From: Streptomyces sp. NBC_00582
GTDB taxonomy: Bacteria; Actinomycetota; Actinomycetes; Streptomycetales; Streptomycetaceae
Assembly (NCBI RefSeq): GCF_036345155.1
Contig: NZ_CP107772.1
Location: 4,774,001 to 4,838,000, forward strand
Length of the DNA: 64,000 nt
Direction: 5' to 3'
The position numbers and the translations under genes are program-made. Positions 47,130 to 56,033 of this stretch are shown in pieces; positions within the stretch are counted from its first letter, which is position 1, and every line of letters starts with the position of its first letter. The notes beneath the pieces are model-generated. The model was not told the DNA's origin. It searched no databases and was given only the letters and a program-made list of their open reading frames with translations.

Positions 47130-48785
47130 TCAGCGGCAGCCGCAGCCCGCCAGGGCCGTCGCCGCCTTGTCCAGGGCGGTCTGGGCGGCCGTCGGGTCGG
47201 TGGTGTCGGAGGTGAGCAGGGCGAAGGCGAGGAGGCGGCCGTCCTGGTCGACGACCGTGCCGGCGAGGGTGTTCACGCCGGTCAGGGTGCCCGTCTTGGC
47301 CCGTACGACGCCGGCGGCGCCGTCGGCATAGCGGGTGCTGAGGGTGCCGGTGAAGCCGGCGACGGGCAGTCCGGTGAGGACGGGGCGCAGTGCGGGCAGG
47401 CGGGGGTCGCCGGCCTTGACGAGGAGGGCGGTGAGGAGGTGCGCGGTGAGGCGGTCGGCGCGGTCGAGCCCGCTGCCGTCGTGGAAGGCGGCGCCGGTCA
47501 CGGGCAGGCCGAGCTTCTTGAGCTGGGCCAGGACGGCCTTGCCGCCGCCCGCGAAGTCGGCCCGTCCTCCGGTCGCGAGGGCGGTCTGGCGGGCGAGGGC
47601 CTCGGCGATGTCGTTGTCGCTGTTGGTGAGCATGCGTTCGATCACCGTGGACAGCGGGGGCGAGGAGACGGTGGCGAGCGTCTGCGCGCGCGTGGTGGCC
47701 TTCGAGGGGCCGGGGGCGGAGGTCTTGACGCCGGCGGCGTTCAGGAGGGCGGCGAACCTACGGGTGGCGTCGGCGGCGGGGTCGCTCACGCGGGTCGCCG
47801 GTCCGCTGGTGGAGTCGTCGGTGCGGCCCTCGTCGGCGCTCAGGGCGGTGACGGGGGCGAGGTTGGGGTTGACCCCGATGGGGTGAATCGGGGTGCCCGG
47901 GAAGAGGGTCGTGTCGTACGAGAGGGTCACCTGCGTGATGCCGCGCGTGGTGAGCGTCCTGGCGGTGGTGGCGGCGAGGGTGCGCAGGCTCGCCCAGCCG
48001 CCGTCGTCCGCGCGGGCGGTGAGGGTGGGGTCGCCGCCGCCGACCAGCACGAGTTCCCTCGTGTCGGGTTCGAGGGCGGTGCGGGTGGTGAGGCGGTGGT
48101 CGGCGCCCATCGCGGAGAGCGCGGCGACGGCGGTGGCGATCTTGGTGGTGGAGGCCGGGGTGAGCGCCGTGTCGGCCCCGGAGCCGTACAGGCTCTTGCC
48201 GGTGGTCACGTCGACGACGGCGGCGGTGTGCCGGGCGCCGAGGGCCGGATCGGCCAGCAGGCGGTCCAGGACGGCCTTGAGGCCGGTGGTGGTGGGCAGG
48301 GCGTCCGGGGCGGATTTCACGGTGTCCGCGGCGCCTCCGAGGCCGGTGAGGACGGAGGCGGCGCTGGGGGCGGGCCGGGGCGCTCCGGCGGCGGACGTAC
48401 GGGACGAATCGTCCGTACGGCCGTGATCTGTGCCACCCGCGTGTCCCAGGGCGACGGCCCGGTCCCGCTCGGCCGTACGCTGACCGGTGGTGTCCCAGGG
48501 GCCGGCGGCGGTCACCACGCCCGCGGCCAGCGCCAGTCCGGCGGTCGCCGCACCCGCGGTGTACCGCCAGTCACCGGCGTGCGGACCGGCCTTCGTGATC
48601 CGTGCGAGTGGCGGACCGGCCGCCCGTGTCAGCCGTGCGAGCTGCGGCTTGGCGGCCGCCGCCGCGCGCGCGAGCGGGGGCCGTACGATCCCTGCGGCAC
48701 GTGCCAGACGCGGTCCGACGGCGTCCGTGATCCGCACCACATGCGGTCTCGCGGCCCGCCAAGGCCTCAGCTCTGGCACGACCAC
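47130..48785 (-). CDS. dacB: D-alanyl-D-alanine carboxypeptidase/endopeptidase (PBP4 type)
   Basis: This 551-residue class C penicillin-binding protein trims peptidoglycan. The active-site motifs are STTK (SxxK), SDN in TNSDNDIAEAL, and KTG in RAKTGTL. The large insertion between SxxK and SDN is typical of PBP4. A membrane segment lies near residues 90-107. Before it are about 85 cytoplasmic residues with repeated RLARAAG/PPLAR-like units, unusual for the family. It is divergent from ppa across a short shared promoter region. Confidence 0.94.
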   Translation of the reverse strand: MVVPELRPWRAARPHVVRITDAVGPRLARAAGIVRPPLARAAAAAKPQLARLTRAAGPPLARITKAGPHAGDWRYTAGAATAGLALAAGVVTAAGPWDTTGQRTAERDRAVALGHAGGTDHGRTDDSSRTSAAGAPRPAPSAASVLTGLGGAADTVKSAPDALPTTTGLKAVLDRLLADPALGARHTAAVVDVTTGKSLYGSGADTALTPASTTKIATAVAALSAMGADHRLTTRTALEPDTRELVLVGGGDPTLTARADDGGWASLRTLAATTARTLTTRGITQVTLSYDTTLFPGTPIHPIGVNPNLAPVTALSADEGRTDDSTSGPATRVSDPAADATRRFAALLNAAGVKTSAPGPSKATTRAQTLATVSSPPLSTVIERMLTNSDNDIAEALARQTALATGGRADFAGGGKAVLAQLKKLGLPVTGAAFHDGSGLDRADRLTAHLLTALLVKAGDPRLPALRPVLTGLPVAGFTGTLSTRYADGAAGVVRAKTGTLTGVNTLAGTVVDQDGRLLAFALLTSDTTDPTAAQTALDKAATALAGCGCR

Positions 48786-48864
48786 CAGCCCCTTTCGCGA
48801 TCACACACCTGCGTGAGGGACACTTAATCACCAGAACTATGTGCTGATCATGGAGGAGCCACCG

Positions 48865-49356
48865 GTGGAGTTCGACGTCACGATCGAGATCCCGAAGGGT
48901 TCGCGCAACAAGTACGAGGTGGACCACGAGACGGGTCGGATCCGCCTGGACCGTCGACTCTTCACCTCGACCGCCTACCCGACCGACTACGGCTTCGTCG
49001 AGAACACCCTCGGCGAGGACGGCGACCCGCTCGACGCGCTCGTCATCCTGGACGAGCCGACCTTCCCGGGCTGTCTGATCCGCTGCCGCGCGATCGGCAT
49101 GTTCCGGATGACGGACGAGGCCGGCGGCGACGACAAGCTGCTGTGCGTCCCGTCGACGGACCCGCGCGTGGAGCACCTGCGCGACATCCACCACGTGTCG
49201 GAGTTCGACCGTCTGGAGATCCAGCACTTCTTCGAGGTCTACAAGGACCTGGAGCCCGGCAAGTCCGTCGAGGGCGCCGACTGGGTCGGCCGCGCCGACG
49301 CCGAGGCGGAGATCGAGCGGTCGTACAAGCGCTTCAAGGACCAGGGCGGCCACTGA
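48865..49356 (+). CDS. ppa: Inorganic pyrophosphatase
   Basis: Ppa hydrolyses pyrophosphate and so pulls biosynthetic reactions forward. The 163-residue soluble enzyme has [40 protein letters not shown] with the metal-binding Asp residues, and [12 protein letters not shown] 48865 has GGAGGAG seven bases upstream, and those bases would be coding if 48841 or 48850 were the start. The length fits the family. Confidence 0.97.
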   Translation: MEFDVTIEIPKGSRNKYEVDHETGRIRLDRRLFTSTAYPTDYGFVENTLGEDGDPLDALVILDEPTFPGCLIRCRAIGMFRMTDEAGGDDKLLCVPSTDPRVEHLRDIHHVSEFDRLEIQHFFEVYKDLEPGKSVEGADWVGRADAEAEIERSYKRFKDQGGH

Positions 49357-49471
49357 CCCCCAGGCAGGATCACCCCGCGTCAAGGGGCCGTACGGGTAGG
49401 CGTGCGGCCCTTTCGCGTGTCCGTGCGCATACTGAGGCACACGGAAGGCGTCGTTCAGGGAGCGTTTCTCA

Positions 49472-51064
49472 GTGACGGAGGCGGAGGACCGCAAGCCGCA
49501 GTCGGACGAGGCGAGGGGGCCCTACGATCCCGAGGTGACCTCCGAGTTCGCCGTCCCGGAGGGGGTGGAGGTCGCACCCGTCCCGGAGGCGGAGGGCTCG
49601 GCGTTCAGTCCACCGAGCACCTACAGCGCGCGCAGCGCCCCGCCCGCGTTCACGCCCGCCGACGGGGTGCCGGTGGTGAGTCTGACCAAGGACGTGCCCT
49701 GGCAGGACCGGATGCGCACGATGCTGCGGATGCCGGTGGCGGAGCGGCCCGCGCCGGAGCCGCCTCCGAAGGCCGAGGAGGGCGGTCCGGCCGTCCCGCG
49801 CGTGCTCGACCTGACGCTGCGCATCGGCGAGCTGCTGCTCGCGGGCGGGGAGGGCGCGGAGGACGTGGAGGCCGCGATGTTCGCGGTGTGCCGCTCGTAC
49901 GGCCTGGACCGCTGCGAGCCGAACGTGACCTTCACGCTGCTGTCGATCTCGTACCAGCCCTCGCTGGTGGAGGACCCGGTGTCGGCGTCACGGACGGTGC
50001 GGCGGCGGGGCACCGACTACACGCGGCTGGCGGCCGTCTTCCGGCTCGTGGACGATCTGAGCGACCCGGAGACGCCTGTCTCGCTGGAGGAGGCCTACCG
50101 GCGGCTCGCGGAGATCCGGCGCAACCGGCACCCGTACCCGACCTGGGTGCTGACCGGGGCGAGCGGGCTGCTCGCGGGGGCCGCCTCGGTGCTGGTCGGC
50201 GGTGACGCCGTGGTGTTCGTGGCGGCCGTGCTCGGCGCGATGCTCGGCGACCGGCTGGCCTGGCTGTGCGCGGGGCGCGGGCTGCCGGAGTTCTACCAGT
50301 TCCTGGTCGCCGCGATGCCGTCGGTCGCCATGGGCATCGCGCTGACGTTGGCGCACGTCGACGTGAAGGCGTCCGCGGTCATCACCGGCGGTCTGTTCGC
50401 GCTGCTGCCCGGGCGGGCGCTGGTGGCGGGCGTCCAGGACGGGCTGACCGGCTTCTACATCACCGCCGCGGCCCGCCTTCTGGAGGTCATGTACCTGTTC
50501 GTGGGCATCGTCGTCGGGGTCCTGGTGATGCTCTACGTCGGCGTCCAGCTCGGTGCCCGTCTCAACCCCGACGCGGTCCTGGGCGGCAGCGACCGGCCGC
50601 TGTGGCAGATCGGCTCGTCGATGCTGCTGTCACTGACGTTCGCCGTCCTGCTCCAGCAGGAACGATCCACCGTGCTGGCCGTCACCCTGAACGGGGGCGT
50701 CGCCTGGTCCGTGTACGGCGCCATGCACTCCACGGGCGAGATCTCTCCCGTGGCCTCCACGGCGGTCGCGGCGGGTGTGGTCGGCCTGTTCGGGCAGTTG
50801 CTGGCGCGGTACCGGTTCGCTTCGGCGCTGCCGTACACCACCGCGGCGATCGGGCCCCTGCTGCCGGGGTCGGCCGTCTACTTCGGGCTGCTGGCGATCG
50901 CGCAGAACGAGGTCGACGAGGGGCTGGGGTCGCTCACCAAGGCCGCGGCGCTGGCGATGGCCATCGCGATCGGGGTGAACCTGGGCAACGAGGTGTCGCG
51001 GTTGTTCCTGCGGATCGGGTCGCCGGAGAAGCGGAAGGCCGCGAAGAGGACGCGGGGGTTTTAG
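49472..51064 (+). CDS. Threonine/serine exporter family protein
   Basis: This 530-residue protein has a disordered N terminus of about 110 residues. The ThrE N-terminal domain follows (LDLTLRIGELLLAGGEGAEDVEAAMFAVCRSYGL), and about ten membrane helices run to the end. This fits the ThrE/YjjP-YjjB type, which exports threonine and serine in Corynebacterium. It starts at GTG 49472. The stop is followed by an intergenic repeat and the convergent dedA gene. Confidence 0.9.
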   Translation: MTEAEDRKPQSDEARGPYDPEVTSEFAVPEGVEVAPVPEAEGSAFSPPSTYSARSAPPAFTPADGVPVVSLTKDVPWQDRMRTMLRMPVAERPAPEPPPKAEEGGPAVPRVLDLTLRIGELLLAGGEGAEDVEAAMFAVCRSYGLDRCEPNVTFTLLSISYQPSLVEDPVSASRTVRRRGTDYTRLAAVFRLVDDLSDPETPVSLEEAYRRLAEIRRNRHPYPTWVLTGASGLLAGAASVLVGGDAVVFVAAVLGAMLGDRLAWLCAGRGLPEFYQFLVAAMPSVAMGIALTLAHVDVKASAVITGGLFALLPGRALVAGVQDGLTGFYITAAARLLEVMYLFVGIVVGVLVMLYVGVQLGARLNPDAVLGGSDRPLWQIGSSMLLSLTFAVLLQQERSTVLAVTLNGGVAWSVYGAMHSTGEISPVASTAVAAGVVGLFGQLLARYRFASALPYTTAAIGPLLPGSAVYFGLLAIAQNEVDEGLGSLTKAAALAMAIAIGVNLGNEVSRLFLRIGSPEKRKAAKRTRGF

Positions 51065-51114
51065 TGCCGGGCGCCCTTGCGCTCGGGGGTGCCGTCTCGT
51101 CGGCGGGTGCGGGT

Positions 51115-51203
51115 GCGTTGTGGTTTCTCGCGCCCACGCGGCGGAGCCGCAGATCGATACAGCCCCGCGCCCCTTTCGGGGCGCTGCCCCTCGGGGCGCC
51201 TGA
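51115..51203. repeat. Probable dispersed Streptomyces intergenic repeat with hairpin
   Basis: The gap between the ThrE-type gene and dedA has TTGTGGTTTCTCGCGCCC, CACGCGGCGGAGCCGCA, ATCGATACAGCCCC and a hairpin of GCGCCCC (51167-51173) with GGGGCGC (51178-51184). I have seen very similar text between convergent genes in many Streptomyces genomes. The hairpin may end transcription from both sides. Confidence 0.6.
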
Positions 51204-52031
51204 TCAGTAGCCCTGGTTCTGGTTGTGCGGGTACTGCTGCTGGTACGGCTGCTGCTGGCCGCCGTAGTAGTCGTTGCCGTAGGGCTGCTGCTGGGAGTAG
51301 TGGTCGTGCTGCTGGGGCTGGTTCGGTTCGATGCGGCGGAGCTGGGTCGTCGCGTCGTCCATGACCGGGTACTGCTGCTGGGGCGCGGCGGGCTGCCGGG
51401 GCGGGTTCTTCTTGGCCTGGGAGCGGGCCCTCAGGAACTCGATGACGATCGGGATCACCGAGATGAGGACGATCAGGATGAGGATCGCCTCGATGTTCTT
51501 CTTGACGAAGGCGATGTTGCCGAGCCAGGAGCCGAGCAGGGTGACGCCCGCGCCCCACAGGACGCCGCCGATGACGTTGAAGACCAGGAACGAGCGGTAC
51601 TTCATGCCGCTCACGCCGGCGATGATCGGCGTGAACGTCCGCACGATGGGCACGAAGCGGGCCAGGATCAGGGACTTCGGGCCGTGCTTCTCGAAGAACT
51701 CGTGCGCCTTGGTGACGTTCTCCTGCTTGAAGAGGCGGGAGTCCGGGCGGCTGAAGAGGGACGGGCCCACCTTCTTGCCGAACATGTAGCCCGCCTGGTC
51801 GCCCAGGATGGCGGCGACGCAGATCAGCGCGACCGCGCCCCACAGCGGGAAGTCCAGCTGGTTCGAGGTGATCAGCAGGCCCGCGGTGAACAGCAGCGAG
51901 TCGCCGGGCAGGAAGAACCCGATGAGCAGGCCGGACTCCGCGAAGACGATGAGCAGCAGACCCCAGATGCCGAACGTGTCGAGCAGGTAGTCGGGGTCCA
52001 GCCAGCTCGGTCCGAGGGCAAGGGTCGTCAC
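51204..52031 (-). CDS. DedA-family membrane protein
   Basis: This 275-residue membrane protein has the DedA core FGIWGLLLIVFAESGLLIGFFLPGDSLLF, GDQAGYMFGKKVG, and RFVPIVRTFTPIIAGVSGM. These include the acidic and arginine residues typical of this flippase-like family, which carries undecaprenyl phosphate or phospholipid. The C terminus is a Gln/Tyr/Pro-rich tail of about 55 residues (QQQPYGNDYYGGQQQPYQQQ) that is not part of the family. GTG 52031 follows AGGAG. Confidence 0.93.
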   Translation of the reverse strand: MTTLALGPSWLDPDYLLDTFGIWGLLLIVFAESGLLIGFFLPGDSLLFTAGLLITSNQLDFPLWGAVALICVAAILGDQAGYMFGKKVGPSLFSRPDSRLFKQENVTKAHEFFEKHGPKSLILARFVPIVRTFTPIIAGVSGMKYRSFLVFNVIGGVLWGAGVTLLGSWLGNIAFVKKNIEAILILIVLISVIPIVIEFLRARSQAKKNPPRQPAAPQQQYPVMDDATTQLRRIEPNQPQQHDHYSQQQPYGNDYYGGQQQPYQQQYPHNQNQGY

Positions 52032-52169
52032 GGTTCCGGGCTCCTGAGGGGTGAGGGCGGTCTGTGCGGCGGCGCGGCCGCCCCAAACTATCAACGCAGC
52101 GCCACAGGACCAGGTTCCCAGGGCTTCCCCCAGGATGCACTGTGCCCCTCCCCGGTCAAAGCTGTGAAC

Positions 52170-52535
52170 ATGGGCATCGATGATTTCGGCGGCGGCCAGG
52201 GGCCCCAGCCGGACGTACTGGTCGTCACCACCAACGACGTCCCCGGGTTCCGGGTGCAGGAGGTCCTCGGCGAGGTCTTCGGGCTGACCGTGCGCTCACG
52301 GCACCTGGGCAGCCAGATCGGCGCCGGCCTGAAGTCGATGATCGGCGGCGAGCTCAAGGGCCTGACGAAGACCCTGGTGCAGACCCGCAACCAGGCCATG
52401 GAGCGGCTCGTCGAGCAGGCACGCACGCGGGGCGCCAACGCCGTGCTGATGTTCCGCTTCGACGTGAGCGAGGCGGCGGACGTGGGCACCGAGGTGTGCG
52501 CGTACGGGACGGCGGTGGTCCTGACCCGGGACTGA
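52170..52535 (+). CDS. YbjQ-family heavy-metal-binding-domain-like protein
   Basis: This 121-residue protein fits the YbjQ/UPF0145 family, with VLVVTTNDVPGFRVQEVLGEVFGLTVRS and the typical C-terminal half NQAMERLVEQARTRGANAVLMFRFD. The family forms pentamers, and its function is not settled. ATG 52170 is preferred; a GTG six bases earlier is possible. It lies divergent to dedA and convergent with tipA. Confidence 0.9.
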   Translation: MGIDDFGGGQGPQPDVLVVTTNDVPGFRVQEVLGEVFGLTVRSRHLGSQIGAGLKSMIGGELKGLTKTLVQTRNQAMERLVEQARTRGANAVLMFRFDVSEAADVGTEVCAYGTAVVLTRD

Positions 52536-52554
52536 GCCCCGGGCCAGGCCGGCG

Positions 52555-53313
52555 TCACCCCTGCCGGTCCGCGTTCGCCCGGATGGCCTCCTTCAGGTGC
52601 TCGGCGAGGCCGGGCCGCACGGAGTCGTAGAACGCCTTGAAGCGCTCGTCGGAGACGTACATCTCGCCCAGGGAGCGGTGCATCGCGTAGGGGCAGTCGA
52701 AGTACCAGGTGCCGATGTGGCGCCGGTGCTCCTCGGCCAGGTCCATGGCCGCCTCCCCGGTGGGCGGCTCGCCGGCGGCCATCAGGGCGACGTACCGCTC
52801 GTTCCAGGCGTCGACCTCGGCCTGGATGCGTTTCCAGTCGTCCTTGGTGTAGCGGGCGGCGCGGCGCTGCGACTCGGCGTAGGCCGAGGTGCCGCCCCAG
52901 CGTTCGTGCGCCTCCTCGGCGTGCTGCTCGGGGTCCTTGTCGCCGAAGACCTCGAACTTCTCCTCGGGTGTGAGGTTGATGCCCATCGTGCGTGCCTCCA
53001 TGGCGTGTTCGACGGCCGCCGCCATCTTCTGGAGCTTCTCGATCCGGGCGGTCAGCAGCTCGTGCTGGCGGCGCAGATGCGCGCGCGGGTCCGTGGCCGG
53101 GTCGTCGAGCAGGGCGGCGACCTCCTCGAGCGGGAAGCCGAGCTCGCGGTAGAACAGGATCTGCTGGAGCCGGTCGAGGTCGGCGTCGTCGTAGCGCCGG
53201 TGGCCCGCGTGGCTGCGGCCGCCGGGGACGAGCAGGCCGATCTCGTCGTAGTGGTGCAGGGTGCGCACCGTGACCCCGGCGAATCCGGCGACCTGTCCTA
53301 CGGAGTAGCTCAC
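52555..53313 (-). CDS. tipA: MerR-family thiopeptide-responsive regulator TipA
   Basis: This 252-residue protein has a MerR DNA-binding domain (YSVGQVAGFAGVTVRTLHHYDEIGLL, HRRYDDADLDRL), a coiled coil, and a TipAS ligand domain starting near MGINLTPEEKFEVFG. TipAS binds thiopeptides such as thiostrepton, with a conserved Cys: here YFDCPYAMHRSLGEMYVSDERF. The GTG at 53313 gives the full-length form; an internal start near MGINLT (53,0-kb region) would give the short ligand-sponge form. The promoter just upstream matches the known tipA promoter. Confidence 0.96.
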   Translation of the reverse strand: MSYSVGQVAGFAGVTVRTLHHYDEIGLLVPGGRSHAGHRRYDDADLDRLQQILFYRELGFPLEEVAALLDDPATDPRAHLRRQHELLTARIEKLQKMAAAVEHAMEARTMGINLTPEEKFEVFGDKDPEQHAEEAHERWGGTSAYAESQRRAARYTKDDWKRIQAEVDAWNERYVALMAAGEPPTGEAAMDLAEEHRRHIGTWYFDCPYAMHRSLGEMYVSDERFKAFYDSVRPGLAEHLKEAIRANADRQG

Positions 53314-53351
53314 GTCCTCCGCTCCCTTCCGTATCGGTCCGTACGCGGTCC

Positions 53352-53382
53352 ACGGTGCGTCCTCACGCGGCGTGAGGTGCAA
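53352..53382 (-). promoter_or_regulatory. tipA promoter and TipA operator
   Basis: On the minus strand, -35 TTGCAC (53382-53377) and -10 CACCGT (53357-53352) are 19 bp apart, the over-long spacing used by MerR regulators. The spacer contains the inverted repeat CCTCACG-N3-CGTGAGG (53361-53377). The layout and bases closely follow the thiostrepton-inducible tipA promoter as I know it. Confidence 0.85.
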
Positions 53383-53513
53383 GCCCGTCCGGATGTCATG
53401 CCCGATTCGTCCGCTTATCGTGAGCCGTGGCCCCAGAGCCGCTGAGGCCCTGTCGTCGCGCGTGGGCGGAACTCCGGTCCCCCGCTGCCCGTTCGCCCCT
53501 TCAGGAGGCCCCC

Positions 53514-54914
53514 ATGGCGTTGCACAAAGGTCCTGAGAAGCCCGACGAGCGCCCGCTGTCGCTGAATCCCTTCTACGGCGAGGCCAACCCGGTCAGCGGT
53601 ATGACCGAGGCCCCGCCCAAGCACCGGCTGCCCGACAACCCGATGGCGCCGACGGCCGCGTACCAGCTCGTGCACGACGAGCTGATGCTGGACGGCAATT
53701 CCCGGCTCAACCTGGCCACCTTCGTCACCACCTGGATGGAGCCGCAGGCCGGGGTGCTGATGGCCGAGTGCCGGGACAAGAACATGATCGACAAGGACGA
53801 GTATCCACGCACGGCCGAGCTGGAGCGGCGCTGTGTGGCGATGCTCGCCGATCTGTGGCACGCGCCGGATCCCTCGGCGGCGGTGGGCTGTTCGACGACC
53901 GGTTCCAGCGAGGCGTGCATGCTGGCCGGAATGGCGCTCAAGCGCCGCTGGAGCAAGCGGAATCCGGACTCCGGGGCACGGCCCAACCTGGTGATGGGCG
54001 TCAACGTCCAGGTGTGCTGGGAGAAGTTCTGCAACTTCTGGGAGGTGGAGGCCCGGCTGATCCCCATGGAGGGCGACCGCTACCACCTCGACCCGCAGGC
54101 CGCCGCCGACCGCTGCGACGAGAACACCATCGGGGTCGTCGGCATCCTGGGCTCCACCTTCGACGGGTCCTACGAGCCCATCGCCGAGCTCTGCGCGGCC
54201 CTGGACGCCCTCCACGAGCGCACGGGCCTGGACATCCCGGTGCATGTGGACGGCGCGTCCGGCGCGATGGTCGCGCCCTTCCTCGACGAGGACCTGGTGT
54301 GGGACTTCCGCCTCCCGCGCGTGGCGTCGATCAACACCTCCGGGCACAAGTACGGGCTGGTGTACCCCGGCGTCGGCTGGGCGCTGTGGCGCGACAAGGA
54401 GGCGCTGCCCGAGGAACTGGTGTTCCGGGTCAACTACCTGGGCGGCGACATGCCGACCTTCGCGCTGAACTTCTCCCGGCCCGGCGCCCAGGTGGTCGCC
54501 CAGTACTACACGCTGGTCAGACTGGGCCGCGAGGGCTACCGGACCGTGCAGCAGACCACCCGGGACGTGGCCCGGGGCATCGCCGACAAGGTCGAGGCGC
54601 TCGGTGACTTCCGGCTCCTCACCCGGGGCGACCAACTGCCCGTCTTCGCCTTCACGACGGCGCCGGACGTGACGGCGTACGACGTCTTCGACGTCTCCCG
54701 GCGCATGCGGGAGAGCGGCTGGCTGCTCCCGGCGTACACCTTCCCGCCGAACCGGGAGGACCTGTCCGTCCTGCGGGTGGTGTGCCGCAACGGCTTCTCG
54801 GAGGACCTCGCGGAGATGTTCGTGGAGGACCTCACCCGGCTCCTGCCGGAGCTGCGCCGCCAGTCGGGCCCACTGAGCCGGGACAAGAGCGCTGCGACCA
54901 GCTTCCACCACTAG
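53514..54914 (+). CDS. gad: Glutamate decarboxylase
   Basis: This PLP enzyme converts glutamate to GABA and CO2, consuming a proton. The 466-residue protein matches the usual GadB length and has GCSTTGSSEACMLAGMALKRRW, HVDGASGAMVAPF, and the PLP lysine in INTSGHKYGLVYPG. ATG 53514 follows AGGAGG. Its TAG stop lies exactly at the CTAG target of the inserted IS element, and the coding sequence is intact. Confidence 0.96.
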   Translation: MALHKGPEKPDERPLSLNPFYGEANPVSGMTEAPPKHRLPDNPMAPTAAYQLVHDELMLDGNSRLNLATFVTTWMEPQAGVLMAECRDKNMIDKDEYPRTAELERRCVAMLADLWHAPDPSAAVGCSTTGSSEACMLAGMALKRRWSKRNPDSGARPNLVMGVNVQVCWEKFCNFWEVEARLIPMEGDRYHLDPQAAADRCDENTIGVVGILGSTFDGSYEPIAELCAALDALHERTGLDIPVHVDGASGAMVAPFLDEDLVWDFRLPRVASINTSGHKYGLVYPGVGWALWRDKEALPEELVFRVNYLGGDMPTFALNFSRPGAQVVAQYYTLVRLGREGYRTVQQTTRDVARGIADKVEALGDFRLLTRGDQLPVFAFTTAPDVTAYDVFDVSRRMRESGWLLPAYTFPPNREDLSVLRVVCRNGFSEDLAEMFVEDLTRLLPELRRQSGPLSRDKSAATSFHH

Positions 54915-56020
54915 GAGCTGTTCGGAGTTCGGATCTTCCTGATGCTCGGTGGTGTGCTGGTCCGGGCTGGTAGAAGTCGCGAGTGGCGCGTTTTGATGTG
55001 ACGGATGCCGAGTGGGCGTTGATCGAGGCTCGTCTGCCGGTGGCGGCGACGGGTCCGCTGCCGCTGCGGGTGCGGGACCAGTTCAACGGGGTGCTGTGGA
55101 GGTTCCGTACGGGCAGCGGCTGGCGTGATGTCCCGGAGCGCTACGGGCCCTGGTCCACGGTGTACTCGCGGTTTAACGCCTGGTCGAAGGCCGGCGTGTT
55201 CCAGGCGTTGATGGACGGTCTGATCGCCGAGGCGGCCGCACGGGGGCGGGTCGGGCTGGAACTGGTCAGTGTGGACTCCACGATCGTGCGGGCCCATCAC
55301 GAATCGGCAGGCCTGGCGGTTGCCGGGGAGACCCTGGACGCTCTCGAACAGGCCCTGACCGAGGAAAAGGGGGTTCCGCTGCCGGAGCAGGGACCCGTCC
55401 TGCGGGTGATGCGCCGCAGGCCACACCCGGTGCGGGCGACGCAGAGGAGGAGGACCGGAAGCGGTCCGCGGCACGGCGCCGTCGCCGGGCACGGGCAAAG
55501 GCCGCCGGGCTCGGCAGGTCCAGAGGCGGACTGAGCAGCAAGGTCCACGCCGCGGTCGACGCGGCGGGACTGCCGCTGGTACTCGTGCTGACCCCGGGCC
55601 AGACGGCGGACTGCCCGCAGTTCCGGGCAGTACTCGACCAGATCCGTGTCCCAGGTCCGAGTGGCCGCCCTCGCACCCGGCCCGGGGCGGTGGCCGCCGA
55701 CAAGGCCTACTCGTCCAAGGACAACCGCGCCTACCTGCGCAGACGCGGGATCACCGCAGTCATCCCGGAAAAGACGGACCAGGCCGCCAACCGCCGCAGG
55801 AAGGGCTCGGCCGGCGGTCGTCCCCTCGCCTTCGACACGTACCTCTACAGGCAGCGCAACACCGTTGAGCGCTGCTTCCAGAGGATCAAGACCTGGCGCG
55901 GACTCGCCACCCGCTACGACAAGTCCCCCGAGAGCTACGAAGCAGGACTGCACCTCAGAGCATCGCTCATGTGGTTGAAGCACATCACCTCAACCACATG
56001 ATCCGAACCCCGAACAGCCC
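54915..56020 (+). mobile_element. IS5-family insertion sequence, complete
   Basis: Ends GAGCTGTTCGGAGTTCGGAT (54915-54934) and ATCCGAACCCCGAACAGCCC (56001-56020) are inverted repeats matching at 18 of 20 positions. CTAG flanks both sides (54911-54914 and 56021-56024) as the target duplication. The 1106-bp element encodes a two-frame transposase. Target, size and frame layout fit the IS427 group of the IS5 family. It sits at the gad stop codon. Confidence 0.9.
54983..56001 (+). CDS. IS5-family transposase, expressed by -1 frameshift (orfA/orfB)
   Basis: The first frame (54983-55534) has the N-terminal DUF4096-type helix-turn-helix MARFDVTDAEWALIEARLP and the first catalytic Asp in VSVDSTIVRAHH. 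The second frame is open from 55360 to 56001 and supplies RSRGGLSSKVHAAVD, the second Asp in ADKAYSS and the Glu in NTVERCFQRIK. The frames overlap over about 175 bp. The slippery run AAAAGGGGG at 55365-55373 is a likely site for a -1 shift. All DDE residues are present, so it looks active. Confidence 0.88.
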
Positions 56021-56033
56021 CTAGTGCCCCGGC

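Noticed and set aside
52555..53382. tipA as sign of a thiopeptide biosynthetic cluster
   Set aside because: TipA is a broad receptor found in streptomycetes that make no thiopeptide, and no precursor or cyclodehydratase gene is near.
54983..56001. Transposase as a broken pseudogene
   Set aside because: Two overlapping frames with a slippery run are normal for this IS5 group. The DDE residues and both ends are intact.
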